Counted from the stretch's first letter, positions 13,272 to 22,085 are shown. The stretch: 22,309 nucleotides of DNA from Bacteroidales bacterium (GCA_004555425.1 SFID01000021.1:1-22309); one strand, 5' to 3'. Translations and numbers: made by a program. Notes: generated from the sequence alone by a model not told the origin.

Positions 13272-15197
13272 ATGCGAAAGATTCTTCCCCTCCTTCTCAC
13301 GCTCCTCATCGCACTCTCCTGCGCCAATCCTGGCAGCGGGCCCGACGGTGGTCCCTACGACGAAACACCGCCGCGCATTGTTGCCATGTCGCCAACCATC
13401 GGACAGACCGATTGCCGACCCAACCGAGTGACGATAGCCTTTGACGAATTTATCAAAGTGGAACAGGCCAGCGAGAAAATCACCATCTCGCCACCCCAAA
13501 TCGAAATGCCCGAAATAAAGGTCTTGGGCAAGAAAATTTCTGTGGCCCTCGTGGACACGCTTCTGCCCAACACAACCTACACCATCGACTTCTCCGACGC
13601 CATCACCGACGCCACGGAGGGCAACCCCTTGGGCAATTTCACCTACTACTTCTCCACAGGCCAGCAACTCGACACTATGCAGGTTTCGGGCTGCGTGCTG
13701 GCAGCGCGCGACCTTGAACCCGTCAAGGGAATCCTTGTCGGACTCCACCGCGATACGACCGACACGGCCTTCACGGCCCGTCCCTTCGACCGCGTGGCCC
13801 GCACCGATGGCGCAGGACGCTTTTGCATCAAAGGTGTCGCACCTGGCCGTTATCGCATCTATGCCCTCGGCGATATGGATGGCGACTTCCGCAAAGCACG
13901 TGGCGAGCGCACGGCCTTCACCTCGCGGATTGTCGAGCCTTCCTCCTTCCCCGACACACGCTTCGACACACTCTGGACCGATACGATTCACTACGACACC
14001 ATCCGCGCCGTGCCCTTCACCCACTACCTGCCCGACGACATCGTCCTGCTGGCCTTCGACGAGGTACGCTCCGAGCGCTATCTGCTCAAAACGCAGCGCG
14101 ACGTGCCCGAATATTGGCGCGCCTATTTCACCGCGCCCTCCCGCTCGGGACATGTGCCCACCATCCAAGGGCTCAACTTTGATGCCGCCGACGCCTTCCT
14201 TGAACAGCGCAGCACGCAGGGCGACACCATCACCTATTGGCTGAAATCCTTCGACCGCTTTGCCGAGCCCGACACGCTGCGGCTGGTCTATACCTACGAG
14301 GCTTGGGACGACTCCCTCGCCTGCGATATGCTTCGAGCCGACACCCTCGAACTTATTCCCCGCCAAACCCTAGCCAAACGCCAGAAAGCCGAACAGGAGG
14401 AAATGGAACGCTGGGAGAAACGACGCGAAAAACGACACAAACGCGGAGATTACTCGGAGGAAACACCGCCCGTCAAGCACCTGCTCTTCATCGGCCCCTC
14501 GCCCTCGCGCATCACGCCCGACCAGAATATTGACTTTGGTTTCGAAGAACCTATCACGCGGATGGACACGGCGGCCTTCCACCTCCAACTCCTGCGCGAC
14601 TCCACCTACGAGCCCGCTCCCTTCCTCATTGAACGCGCTGGGCCAGGTTCGCTCCATTATATATTAAGTGGAGAATGGCGCACGGGCCAGAAATACAAAC
14701 TGACAGTGGATTCGGCTGCCGTCACGGGCCTCTCGGGACACACCACGCCGCCGCTCAACTTTGATTTTACCATTCAGCGCACCGAAGAACTGGGATCGCT
14801 CTTCCTCCTCCTCCCCGACGCAGACACCACGGCCATTGTCGAACTCATGCAAAAGGACAACGAACCCCTACGTCGCGAACACATTCGCCAAGGACGTGTT
14901 GATTTCTTCTTCCTCAAGCCTGGCAAATACTACCTACGCCTCTTCCACGACCGAAATGGCAATGGCCAATGGGACACGGGCGACTACGCACAACGTATGC
15001 AGCCCGAAGAGGTCTTCTACTTCCCCTCGGCCATCGACGTAAGAGCCAACTGGGACATCGAACAGACGTGGCGCATCCACGAACTGCCGCTCACGAAGCA
15101 GAAACCAGCTGAAATCACCAAACAGAAGGCTGATAAAAAGAAAACACCTCAGAATCGCAACCAAGAACGCCTCAGAAAACTGGGCCGCGCACAATAA
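13272..15197 (+). CDS. Ig-like (Big_5) domain lipoprotein
   Basis: This 641-residue protein starts with MRKILPLLLTLLIALSC, a signal peptide II with lipid-bearing Cys17. Residues of about 35-135 form a bacterial Ig-like domain of the Big_5 type (PPRIVAMSPTIGQTD, VTIAFDEFIKVEQ, LLPNTTYTIDFSDAITDATEGN). Residues of about 140-205 resemble a carboxypeptidase-regulatory-like fold (VSGCVLAARDLEPVKGILVGL, GAGRFCIKGVAPGRYRIYALGD). A charged helical stretch lies near 370-400 (AKRQKAEQEEMERWEKRREKR), then a second beta-rich region. The tail is lysine- and glutamine-rich. It is probably surface or periplasmic and held by lipid. The function is unknown. Position suggests co-expression with the GH3 and DUF3108 genes. 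Confidence 0.9.
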   Translation: MRKILPLLLTLLIALSCANPGSGPDGGPYDETPPRIVAMSPTIGQTDCRPNRVTIAFDEFIKVEQASEKITISPPQIEMPEIKVLGKKISVALVDTLLPNTTYTIDFSDAITDATEGNPLGNFTYYFSTGQQLDTMQVSGCVLAARDLEPVKGILVGLHRDTTDTAFTARPFDRVARTDGAGRFCIKGVAPGRYRIYALGDMDGDFRKARGERTAFTSRIVEPSSFPDTRFDTLWTDTIHYDTIRAVPFTHYLPDDIVLLAFDEVRSERYLLKTQRDVPEYWRAYFTAPSRSGHVPTIQGLNFDAADAFLEQRSTQGDTITYWLKSFDRFAEPDTLRLVYTYEAWDDSLACDMLRADTLELIPRQTLAKRQKAEQEEMERWEKRREKRHKRGDYSEETPPVKHLLFIGPSPSRITPDQNIDFGFEEPITRMDTAAFHLQLLRDSTYEPAPFLIERAGPGSLHYILSGEWRTGQKYKLTVDSAAVTGLSGHTTPPLNFDFTIQRTEELGSLFLLLPDADTTAIVELMQKDNEPLRREHIRQGRVDFFFLKPGKYYLRLFHDRNGNGQWDTGDYAQRMQPEEVFYFPSAIDVRANWDIEQTWRIHELPLTKQKPAEITKQKADKKKTPQNRNQERLRKLGRAQ

Positions 15198-15272
15198 CCC
15201 GCCCACCGCTAAGGCTTCCCCGTTCCCCCATTAGTTATACTTCTTATTATATAACCCATTCCCAAAAACACT

Positions 15273-16082
15273 ATGAAGAAATACATCTGCCTATTCCTCT
15301 TTGCCATCGTCTGCGGACTACAAGCGCAGGCGCAGTGCTCGTCGAAAAACACAGCATTCGGCAGTGGCGAAACACTTATCTACGACCTCTATTTTAATTG
15401 GAAGTTCGTTTGGATAAAGGCGGGCACAGCCTCGATGAATATTACGCGCACCACATACAACGGACAGCCAGCCTACAAATCCTACCTCATTACCCGAGGC
15501 TCCAAACGGGCCGACGACATCTTCAAGATGCGCGACACACTCACCGCCTATACCACCCTCGACCTCGTTCCGCAGTATTACAAAAAAGGTTCGTTCGAGG
15601 GAAAAACCTATCGCAAGGAAGAAGTATGGTATTCCTACCCCAACGGAAAGTGCAAGGTCAAGATGCGCTACCAGCGCGACAAAAATCCAGCCACCACTGA
15701 TACTTATTCAAGTCCCTATTGCGCTTTCGATATGATCAGTATGCTGATGCGCGCCCGCTCCTTCGACCCCACAGGTTGGAAGGCGGGACATCGCATTCGC
15801 TTCATCATGGCCAGCGGAAAGCACTGCGAATGGCAGTCCATCGTTTACCGAGGTAAGAAAAAATTTAAGATAGAGGGAACAAACACAACCTATCGCTGCC
15901 TCGTCTTCTCGTTCATGGAAAAAGACAAAAAGGGAAAGGAAAAAGAAATCGTCAAGTTCTACATCACTGATGACGCCAACCATCTCCCCGTTCGCCTAGA
16001 CCTCAACCTCAACTTCGGCACGGCAAAAGCCTACCTTACTGGCGCAAAGGGCTTGCGCAATCCCCAGACAGCGAAACTCTAG
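15273..16082 (+). CDS. DUF3108 domain exported protein
   Basis: This 269-residue protein has a signal peptide (MKKYICLFLFAIVCGLQAQA) and then a single beta-rich domain of the DUF3108 type: FGSGETLIYDLYFNWKFVWIKAGTASM, YLITRGSKRADDIFKMRDTLTAY, LVPQYYKKGSFEGKTYRKEEVWY, YCAFDMISMLMRARSFD and ITDDANHLPVRLDLNLNFGTAKAYLT. Family members are exported and have no established activity. Some models suggest a lipid- or glycan-binding beta structure, which is inference. The protein is very basic. It is the last gene of the plus-strand set and converges on mutS. Confidence 0.88.
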   Translation: MKKYICLFLFAIVCGLQAQAQCSSKNTAFGSGETLIYDLYFNWKFVWIKAGTASMNITRTTYNGQPAYKSYLITRGSKRADDIFKMRDTLTAYTTLDLVPQYYKKGSFEGKTYRKEEVWYSYPNGKCKVKMRYQRDKNPATTDTYSSPYCAFDMISMLMRARSFDPTGWKAGHRIRFIMASGKHCEWQSIVYRGKKKFKIEGTNTTYRCLVFSFMEKDKKGKEKEIVKFYITDDANHLPVRLDLNLNFGTAKAYLTGAKGLRNPQTAKL

Positions 16083-16124
16083 GCTTGGTTCTTCGGCTGA
16101 GGATGCCTGCGCTCCTCTTAGTTT

Positions 16125-16230
16125 CAGCGGTCGCTGCGCAACCTACTTTCAAGTATCAAAGGGAGCACAGCGACCGTTGAAATTAAGGGACACAACCCCC
16201 GAACAAAGGGACACAGTCCCCGAACAAAAG
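16125..16230. repeat. Repeat block F: decayed hairpin modules and a doubled 21-bp unit
   Basis: Between the convergent DUF3108 gene and mutS stand GGTCGCTGCGCAACC, GGGAGCACAGCGACC with GTTGAAATTA, and then two 21-bp direct units starting AAGGGACACA and ending CCCCGAAC (16185-16205 and 16206-16226). The second unit contains the small hairpin GGGA-CACAG-TCCC. The block could serve as a two-sided terminator, though no U-tracts are visible. Confidence 0.6.
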
Positions 16231-16243
16231 ACCTACGTCCTCG

Positions 16244-18856
16244 CTATCCCTTGACAATTTTCTGTATATCGTTCAGTTTTGTCAGGGCTTCAAGGGGCGT
16301 GAGGTTGTTTACGTCAATATGTAGAATTTCATCGCGAATCTGTTGCAGCACTGGGTCGTCCAGTTGGAAGAAACTCAGTTGCGGACCACCTTGGCTGGGC
16401 GTTTCGTTTTCGAGATTCGGGAGGCTGGAAGGATTTTGCGTATGGTTGCGCTCCAACTCCGCCAGTACGATTTCCGCTCGCTTGACAATCGCTGGAGGCA
16501 TACCAGCCAGGCGCGCCACGTGGATACCAAATGAGTGTTCCGAACCGCCAGGCATCAATTTGCGAAGGAAGACCACGCGGCCCTCGGCTTCGCGCACCGA
16601 CACATTCCAGTTGCGCACACGCGGATAAACCTTTTCCATCTCGTTGAGTTCGTGGTAGTGCGTGGCGAAAAGGGTGCGGGCGTGCGCTTGTGGGTTTTCG
16701 TGAATATGCTCCACGATGGACCAGGCGATGGAAATGCCATCGTAGGTGGAGGTGCCGCGGCCCAGTTCGTCGAAGAGCACGAGGCTGCGCTGCGTGAGGT
16801 TGTTCATGATGTTGGCGGCCTCGCTCATTTCCACCATAAACGTACTTTCGCCCACCGATATATTGTCCGAGGCGCCCACTCGGGTGAAGATTTTATCGAC
16901 AAGGCCGATGCGCGCGCTGTCGGCGGGCACAAAACTGCCCATCTGGGCCAGCAGGGTGATGAGCGCTGTTTGGCGGAGCAGCGCACTCTTACCTGCCATG
17001 TTTGGTCCCGTGATGATGATAATCTGCTGGCCATCGCAGTCCAGTTGCACGTCGTTGGCCACATATTCCTCGCCCACAGGCATAAGCGTTTCGATGACAG
17101 CGTGGCGTCCGCCGCGTATGTCGAGTACCAGGCTCTCGTCCACCACGGGCCGTACATATTTCCTTTCCGCTGCCACTTGGGCGAGGCTGTGCAGGCAGTC
17201 CAGTTGCGCGAGTGCTGTAGCGTTGCATTGGAGCGAGGGAATCAGTGCGCCAGCCGCCTGCACCAGTTCCGTGAAGATGCGGTTCTCCAGTACTTGAATT
17301 TTCTCCTCAGCCCCGAGAATTTTCTCCTCATATTCCTTGAGTTCTTGTGTGATGTAGCGTTCGGCCTGGGCCAGCGTCTGTTTGCGCACCCATTCGGCGG
17401 GCACGTTGTCGCGGTAGGTGTTGCGCACCTCTATGTAGTAGCCAAACACATTGTTGAAACCGATTTTCAGGCTGGGTATGCCCGTCAGTTCGCTCTCGCG
17501 CTGCTGGAGGCTGAGCAGGTAGTCCTTGCCCGAGGTGGAGATGTGGCGCAGTTCGTCGAGTTCTTCGCACACTCCGTCGGCAATAACGCGGCCCTTGCCT
17601 AAGAGAGCGGGCGGTTCGGGAACGAGGGTGCGCTGAATGCGTTCGCGCAGGGCATCGCAGCGTTCCATGTGCTGGCCCAGCAGTCGGATGTTGTCCTGCG
17701 GGGCAGCCTCGCACGCCTCCTTGATGACTGCCACGCAGTCCAGGCTGACGCGCAAGCCCTGCATGTCGCGGGGAGTGGCGCGCCCCACGGCCACCTTGGA
17801 GAGAATGCGCTCCATATCGCCCACGCGGCCGAGCCATTCCTCGCACAGACTGCGGAAGTCGGGATGGCGAAAGAAATGCTCCACGCCGTCCTGTCGGCGC
17901 GTGATGTCGGTGGTACTGCGCAGGGGGAAGAGCAACCAGCGGCGCAGCAGGCGCGCTCCCATAGGTGTGAGTGTGCGGTCAATCACTGCGAGCAGCGACT
18001 GGCCACCCTCGTTCATCGGCATAACGAGTTCGAGGTTGCGCACGGTGAATTTGTCCAACCGCACGTAGCGATCCTCTTCGATGCGCCGCAGAGAGGTGAT
18101 GTGTCCAAGGTGCGTATGTTGCGTCACTTCCAAATAGCAGAGCACCGCTCCAGCCGCCACGATGGCGTCTTTCAGGTGATCGACGCCGAACCCCTTGAGA
18201 TTTTTCACCTGGAAGTGCTTGTGGAGTTTCTCCTTGGCTGTTGTGTCGGAGAAAGCCCAGTCTTCCATTTCATAGACAAAGTATTTGCTGCCAAAGATTC
18301 CGTCAAGGCGTGCTCGCATACCGCGTTCCACCAGGATTTCCTTGGGCATGAAACCCACCAACAACTTATCCACGTATTCGGGTGTGCCTTCGGCCACGAG
18401 GAATTCGCCTGTGGAAATATCCAGGAAGGCCACGCCCATGCTCGCCTTGCCGAAGTGGACGGCGGCCAGGAAGTTGTTCTCACGGCTGTTCAGGACATTG
18501 TCGCTCATGGCCACGCCTGGTGTGACGAGTTCGGTGATGCCGCGCTTCACAAGTTTCTTGGTGAGTTTCGGGTCCTCCAGTTGGTCGCAAATGGCCACGC
18601 GATAGCCAGCGCGGACGAGGCGTGGCAGGTACGTATCGAGGGCGTGGTAGGGGAAACCGGCCATTTCGGTGGCCGCCTGCGAGCCTTTGTTGTTGCGGCG
18701 TGTGAGTGTGATGCCCAGCACGCGTGCTGCGGTGACGGCATCGTCGCAGTACGTTTCGTAGAAGTCGCCACAACGGAAGAGAAGCACCGCATCGGGGTGC
18801 TTCGCTTTGAGGTCGTGGAATTGGCGCATCATTGGCGTGAGTTCTTCTTTGGCCAT
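16244..18856 (-). CDS. mutS: DNA mismatch repair ATPase MutS
   Basis: This 870-residue protein is a full-length MutS1, the dimeric clamp that detects mismatches after replication and recruits MutL. The N-terminal mismatch-binding domain has GDFYETY (the Phe-x-Glu wedge) within the first 35 residues. The connector, lever and clamp regions follow. The ATPase domain shows Walker A in GPNMAGKSALLRQ (about 617-627), Walker B in LFDELGRGTSTYDG, and ATHYHELNEM. Ordinary length and intact motifs argue for function. The ATG at 18856 is chosen because the MMRQFHDLKAKHPDAVLLFRCGD start is typical. The glycosyltransferase-like gene lies 105 bases upstream with a hairpin between, so mutS is probably transcribed from its own promoter, which I did not recognise. 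Confidence 0.97.
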   Translation of the reverse strand: MAKEELTPMMRQFHDLKAKHPDAVLLFRCGDFYETYCDDAVTAARVLGITLTRRNNKGSQAATEMAGFPYHALDTYLPRLVRAGYRVAICDQLEDPKLTKKLVKRGITELVTPGVAMSDNVLNSRENNFLAAVHFGKASMGVAFLDISTGEFLVAEGTPEYVDKLLVGFMPKEILVERGMRARLDGIFGSKYFVYEMEDWAFSDTTAKEKLHKHFQVKNLKGFGVDHLKDAIVAAGAVLCYLEVTQHTHLGHITSLRRIEEDRYVRLDKFTVRNLELVMPMNEGGQSLLAVIDRTLTPMGARLLRRWLLFPLRSTTDITRRQDGVEHFFRHPDFRSLCEEWLGRVGDMERILSKVAVGRATPRDMQGLRVSLDCVAVIKEACEAAPQDNIRLLGQHMERCDALRERIQRTLVPEPPALLGKGRVIADGVCEELDELRHISTSGKDYLLSLQQRESELTGIPSLKIGFNNVFGYYIEVRNTYRDNVPAEWVRKQTLAQAERYITQELKEYEEKILGAEEKIQVLENRIFTELVQAAGALIPSLQCNATALAQLDCLHSLAQVAAERKYVRPVVDESLVLDIRGGRHAVIETLMPVGEEYVANDVQLDCDGQQIIIITGPNMAGKSALLRQTALITLLAQMGSFVPADSARIGLVDKIFTRVGASDNISVGESTFMVEMSEAANIMNNLTQRSLVLFDELGRGTSTYDGISIAWSIVEHIHENPQAHARTLFATHYHELNEMEKVYPRVRNWNVSVREAEGRVVFLRKLMPGGSEHSFGIHVARLAGMPPAIVKRAEIVLAELERNHTQNPSSLPNLENETPSQGGPQLSFFQLDDPVLQQIRDEILHIDVNNLTPLEALTKLNDIQKIVKG

Positions 18857-18895
18857 CGGAGGGGAATTTGGGGAGAGATGAGTTTGTACGATATA

Positions 18896-18927
18896 GGGCG
18901 CGCCACGGGGTGCGCCCTTATTTTTTT
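18896..18927. terminator. Hairpin between the glycosyltransferase gene and mutS
   Basis: GGGCGCGCC and GGTGCGCCC form a 9-bp stem (one G-T pair) with a four-base loop. The plus strand continues with TTATTTTTTT, an ideal intrinsic terminator, but no plus-strand gene precedes it. On the minus strand it would end the glycosyltransferase transcript with a poor U-tract (TATATCGT). It may act in both directions. Confidence 0.55.
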
Positions 18928-18961
18928 GGATGAAGGAAAGCGGCGGATTGCGCTGCCTGTA

Positions 18962-19984
18962 TTAGTGGTAGTCTTTGCCGTGGAGGATAATGCGGAGGCG
19001 GTTGGCGATGGCCTTGCCGATATGGCTGAAGCGGCCGCGGCGCAGGTTGAGCCACAATTCCTCGAAACTGCGTCCCACTTTCAGCCAGGGGTGGTTCCAA
19101 CCCTGCACGCGATAAACGCGCTTGCGGTAGGCCACGTGGTCAATTATGTAGTCGGGATGCTTCAGGGGGAATGTCAGTTCGTGGCGGCCCATTGTGAAGA
19201 TGCGGCGGTGGGCCGCAGGAAGCATTTCGACCGTTCCCGAGAAATGGGTGGAGTCGGCAATGATGCCCACGTTACAGATTTGGTTGAGACGGGGCACAAT
19301 GCTGAGTTGCGAATTGAGCAAGAGGGCCGCGTGGAGGATACTTTCGTAGTGGGCAATGCCGCTGTCGTGGTGCGCTTGGCACATGGGGATGAAACCCTTC
19401 CACAGTTTGCGCTCGCGAGCCAGGGCTTTGAGGCGGTCCAACTTCTCGGGGTCGTCCATGAAGGTATAGTGCTCGTCCCAGGTATCGATGACGCGGCGCC
19501 AAGAGGCCCAACCCGAGATGCTGACATTGGTCGAGAAGAAATAGTCGTCGCGAATGTCTTCTGTGCGCTCGTCGCAGTTGAATCCGCAGACCATGCCCAC
19601 GCGCTCGTCGTGCTCGTAGCGGTCCAGCATCTCCTTGCAATAGCGGAAGAACGACTGTGTGGGCACGTCGTCGTCCTCCAGCACGATGCACTTGTCCGTC
19701 AGCGAGAAGGCCCACTTCTGCGAGATAAATTCCGAAGGGTCGCAGCCGTAGTTCTTCTCCTGGTAGAGGCGGTGCACTTCGCAGGGCCAGTCAATCTGGC
19801 TGACCACCTCGCGACACGCCATAATGCCAGGCACATCGCGCTCGCCGCGGGCGCCGTCCTGATAGAGGAAGAGGCGGGCGGGGCGGGCCTTGCGCACTTC
19901 GGCAAACACCTGTTCGAGCACATCGGCTCGGTTGAAGAAGAGTATCAATACGCTGATGTCGAGCGTCTCGCTTGTCTGATTCAT
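18962..19984 (-). CDS. GT-A-fold glycosyltransferase-like protein (HlpA-like in Bacteroides naming)
   Basis: This 340-residue protein begins like a nucleotide-diphospho-sugar transferase (ISVLILFFNRADVLEQVFAEVRKARPARLFLYQDGA). It has the acidic metal-binding motif VLEDDDVPTQSFFRYC (101-116), the counterpart of the DxD motif. WASWRRVIDTWDEHY and HDSGIAHYESILHAALLLN are in the acceptor half. A basic C-terminal tail (RGRFSHIGKAIANRLRIILHG) could hold it at the membrane. Bacteroides relatives are often named hemolytic protein HlpA-like, with little evidence. It probably transfers a sugar in surface glycan synthesis, but the donor and acceptor are unknown. It stands alone, upstream of mutS on the same strand. 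Confidence 0.8.
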   Translation of the reverse strand: MNQTSETLDISVLILFFNRADVLEQVFAEVRKARPARLFLYQDGARGERDVPGIMACREVVSQIDWPCEVHRLYQEKNYGCDPSEFISQKWAFSLTDKCIVLEDDDVPTQSFFRYCKEMLDRYEHDERVGMVCGFNCDERTEDIRDDYFFSTNVSISGWASWRRVIDTWDEHYTFMDDPEKLDRLKALARERKLWKGFIPMCQAHHDSGIAHYESILHAALLLNSQLSIVPRLNQICNVGIIADSTHFSGTVEMLPAAHRRIFTMGRHELTFPLKHPDYIIDHVAYRKRVYRVQGWNHPWLKVGRSFEELWLNLRRGRFSHIGKAIANRLRIILHGKDYH

Positions 19985-20059
19985 AGGAAAGATGCTTTGC
20001 GGAGGTCGGGGGGGCAGGAAGCCGAACGGCCGACCCTCCTATTTGTCAATACTTGGGAG

Positions 20060-20093
20060 AGGCAATCGTGACGTTTCGCCAGGCGGATTGCCT
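20060..20093. promoter_or_regulatory. Hairpin in the leader of the glycosyltransferase gene
   Basis: AGGCAATC (20060-20067) and GATTGCCT (20086-20093) form a perfect 8-bp stem with an 18-base loop. It lies between the leftward -7 box and the gene, so it would be in the leader RNA. No known riboswitch is recognised. Confidence 0.35.
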
Positions 20094-20103
20094 TTCTGCA
20101 CGG

Positions 20104-20111
20104 CAAAAGTA
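20104..20111 (-). promoter_or_regulatory. Leftward -7 box, glycosyltransferase gene
   Basis: TACTTTTG on the minus strand fits TAnnTTTG exactly. No TTTG stands 19-21 bases upstream. It is 120 bases before the start at 19984 and divergent from the rbfA promoter. Confidence 0.5.
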
Positions 20112-20119
20112 CTAAAAAT

Positions 20120-20151
20120 ATTGTTTAATCACTCGGAAATGCCTACTTTTG
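20120..20151 (+). promoter_or_regulatory. Promoter of rbfA
   Basis: ATTG (20120-20123), a 20-base spacer and TACTTTTG (20144-20151) match the Bacteroidales consensus with a single difference in the -33 box. The leader before the ATG at 20235 is about 75 bases. Confidence 0.7.
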
Positions 20152-20234
20152 CGGTGGATAAACGGTTCGGAGAGCCCTCCGTGCCCTCTGGCGGCCGCTT
20201 GTCCTTCTAATATTTACCTTTTCAACCTAGCAGC

Positions 20235-20570
20235 ATGGATACCACCCGACAACAGAAAATCTCGCGCCTCATCCAGAAGGAACTCAGCGATATGTTTCAA
20301 AAACAAACGGCCGCCCTCCACGGCGTACTCGTATCGGTCAGCGCCGTACGTATCAGTCCCGACCTCAGCGTGTGCCGCGGCTATCTCAGCATCTTCCCTT
20401 CGGAGCGCTCGGCCGAGATATTGGAGAATATCAACGGCAATGTGCGCGAACTGCGCTACGAGTTGGGCCGTCGTCTGCGCTATCAGTTGCGCATCATTCC
20501 CGAACTGAAATTCTTTATAGACGATTCGCTCGACTACATCGACCATATTGACGAACTGCTGAAGAAGTAA
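20235..20570 (+). CDS. rbfA: Ribosome-binding factor A
   Basis: RbfA binds the 30S subunit during late 16S rRNA maturation. The 111 residues have the KH-like pattern of the family: RQQKISRLIQKELSDMFQK at the start, SVSAVRISPDLSVCRGYLSIFPSE in the middle, LRYELGRRLRYQLRIIPELKFFIDDSLDYIDHIDELL at the end. The length is normal and the start ATG is clear. A good promoter precedes it. The permease gene follows 107 bases later, and this order is common in Bacteroidales. Confidence 0.95.
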   Translation: MDTTRQQKISRLIQKELSDMFQKQTAALHGVLVSVSAVRISPDLSVCRGYLSIFPSERSAEILENINGNVRELRYELGRRLRYQLRIIPELKFFIDDSLDYIDHIDELLKK

Positions 20571-20677
20571 CCGACGCCAACCTTATAGGTGTACGCCATA
20601 TATATATAAGGCGTGCAACCCCCGCTTCTTCACCCCTCCTCCTCCCCCTGCTGGATATTCTCAAACGCAAGTTCTCC

Positions 20678-21913
20678 GTGTCTCTCCCCTTCTTCATTTC
20701 GCGGCGCTACCTCTTCTCGAAGAAGAGCCACAACGCCATCAACATCATTTCGGCTATCTCGGCATTCGGGGTAGCCTTTGCTACAATGGCCCTGCTCTGC
20801 ACGCTGAGCGTCTTCAATGGTTTCCGCGAACTCATCGGCGGGCTCTACACCCATTTCGACCCCGAGTTGGAGGTGCGCCCTGTGGCAGGAAAATTCTGCA
20901 ATGCCCAGGACGAGGTGCTCAATCGCCTGCGCCACCACAACTGCGTCCAGGCATTCTCCGACTGCTTGGAGGAACAGGCCATGGTGCTTTTTGTGGGCCG
21001 CCCCGTGATTATCAATGTCAAGGGCGTGGACGACCATTTCGCCGAGGTGTCCAATATCGAGAGCATCACCACCACGGGCACCGACAACGGTCCCTTCCTC
21101 ACCCATGCCGCCGACGTGGAATACGGTGTGCCCAGCATCGGACTGACACAGCAGTTTGGCGCCATCAACTACGGCTCCATGCCCATCTGCGCCCCCCGCG
21201 GCGGCGAGCGCATCAACCTGACGAACCCGATGGAGAGTTTCAACGTGATGGACATACAGTCGCCCGGCGTCTTCTTCCAAGTGCACCAGCGCACCTACGA
21301 CGACAACTATCTCATCACCTCCATCCGCTTTGCCCGCGAACTCTTCGAGCAGCCCGACCGCGTCTCCTCCGTAGCCCTCGCGCTCAAACCTGGCACCGAC
21401 ATCGGCCGCGCCAAGGCCGAACTGCAAGACCTTGCCCAGGGGCGCTTCACCGTGCGCGACCGCTACGAGCAGCACGCCGACACCTTCCGCATCATGCAGA
21501 TTGAGAAGTCCATGGCCTATCTCTTCCTGACGTTTATCGTCCTCGTGGCCAGTTTCAACATTATCGGGTCCGTGGCTATGCTCATCATCGACAAGCGCGA
21601 CGACATCGAAACCCTGCGCCACCTCGGCGCCCCACAGCGCACCATCGTGCGCATCTTCCTCCACGAGAGCCGCATGATTACCGCCATCGGAGCGGTGGCG
21701 GGCATCCTCTTGGGGTTGCTCCTCTGCTGGCTCCAGATGGAGTTTGGCCTGTTGCGCTTCGGCAATAGCGGCAACTTTATTGTCGATGCCTATCCCGTGA
21801 GCGTTAGTTGGGTGGATGTGGTCTTGGTGCTCGCCACAGTGCTGACCATTGGCTTCACCACGGCCTGGTATCCTGTGCGCTATCTCACGCGGAAACTCAT
21901 TGCCTCGGAGTAG
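20678..21913 (+). CDS. FtsX-like permease of the LolC/LolE type
   Basis: This 411-residue inner-membrane protein resembles the permease subunits that release lipoproteins from the inner membrane for transport to the outer membrane. The start SLPFFISRRYLFSKKSHNAIN is typical and is reached by GTG at 20678; no in-frame ATG lies upstream. One membrane segment (INIISAISAFGVAFATMALLCTL) is followed by a large periplasmic domain (about 50-265). The FtsX domain follows, with three segments (about 275-400): YLFLTFIVLVASFNIIGSVAMLII, ITAIGAVAGILLGLLLCWL and WVDVVLVLATVLTIGFTTAW. The coupling part IIDKRDDIETLRHLGA is present. No ATP-binding partner is in the window. In the gap after rbfA a hairpin (TGTACGCC/GGCGTGCA, A/T loop) at about 20590-20617 may affect read-through. 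Confidence 0.9.
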   Translation: MSLPFFISRRYLFSKKSHNAINIISAISAFGVAFATMALLCTLSVFNGFRELIGGLYTHFDPELEVRPVAGKFCNAQDEVLNRLRHHNCVQAFSDCLEEQAMVLFVGRPVIINVKGVDDHFAEVSNIESITTTGTDNGPFLTHAADVEYGVPSIGLTQQFGAINYGSMPICAPRGGERINLTNPMESFNVMDIQSPGVFFQVHQRTYDDNYLITSIRFARELFEQPDRVSSVALALKPGTDIGRAKAELQDLAQGRFTVRDRYEQHADTFRIMQIEKSMAYLFLTFIVLVASFNIIGSVAMLIIDKRDDIETLRHLGAPQRTIVRIFLHESRMITAIGAVAGILLGLLLCWLQMEFGLLRFGNSGNFIVDAYPVSVSWVDVVLVLATVLTIGFTTAWYPVRYLTRKLIASE

Positions 21914-22016
21914 GGCGGGGCAGTAGGGGGCAGAACGCCTCATCCCTGATGCCCAAAAAAATCTCCGCCTCGTAATATAACACATCGCAGACCCCCGCGT
22001 GTGCAAAACTCGTCTT

Positions 22017-22048
22017 TTAACATTTCGTAAAGTGTTGCGAAATGTTAA
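22017..22048. promoter_or_regulatory. Inverted-repeat operator candidate, copy 2
   Basis: TTAACATTTCG, 10 bases, CGAAATGTTAA: perfect 11-bp half-sites just upstream of the -33 box at 22054. Copy 1 keeps the same arrangement with one changed base. Confidence 0.6.
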
Positions 22049-22053
22049 TGTGA

Positions 22054-22085
22054 TTTGCATTTCGCGGAAAAATATATTATCTTTG
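22054..22085 (+). promoter_or_regulatory. Promoter of the copy 2 hairpin element
   Basis: TTTG (22054-22057), a 20-base spacer and TATCTTTG (22078-22085): full match to the Bacteroidales consensus, identical in boxes and spacing to copy 1. Confidence 0.8.

Noticed and set aside
11845..14366. Long minus-strand frames opposite the GH3 and Ig-like genes
   Set aside because: The plus-strand genes carry ANL and Big_5 motifs; the minus frames match nothing recognisable.
17669..20071. Very long open frame on the plus strand
   Set aside because: It lies antisense to mutS and the glycosyltransferase gene, both of which have strong family motifs; high GC content produces such shadow frames.
20630..22060. 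Long minus-strand open frame
   Set aside because: It is antisense to the LolC/E-like permease, whose membrane segments and FtsX domain are clear; the translated sequence is His- and Glu-rich low-complexity.
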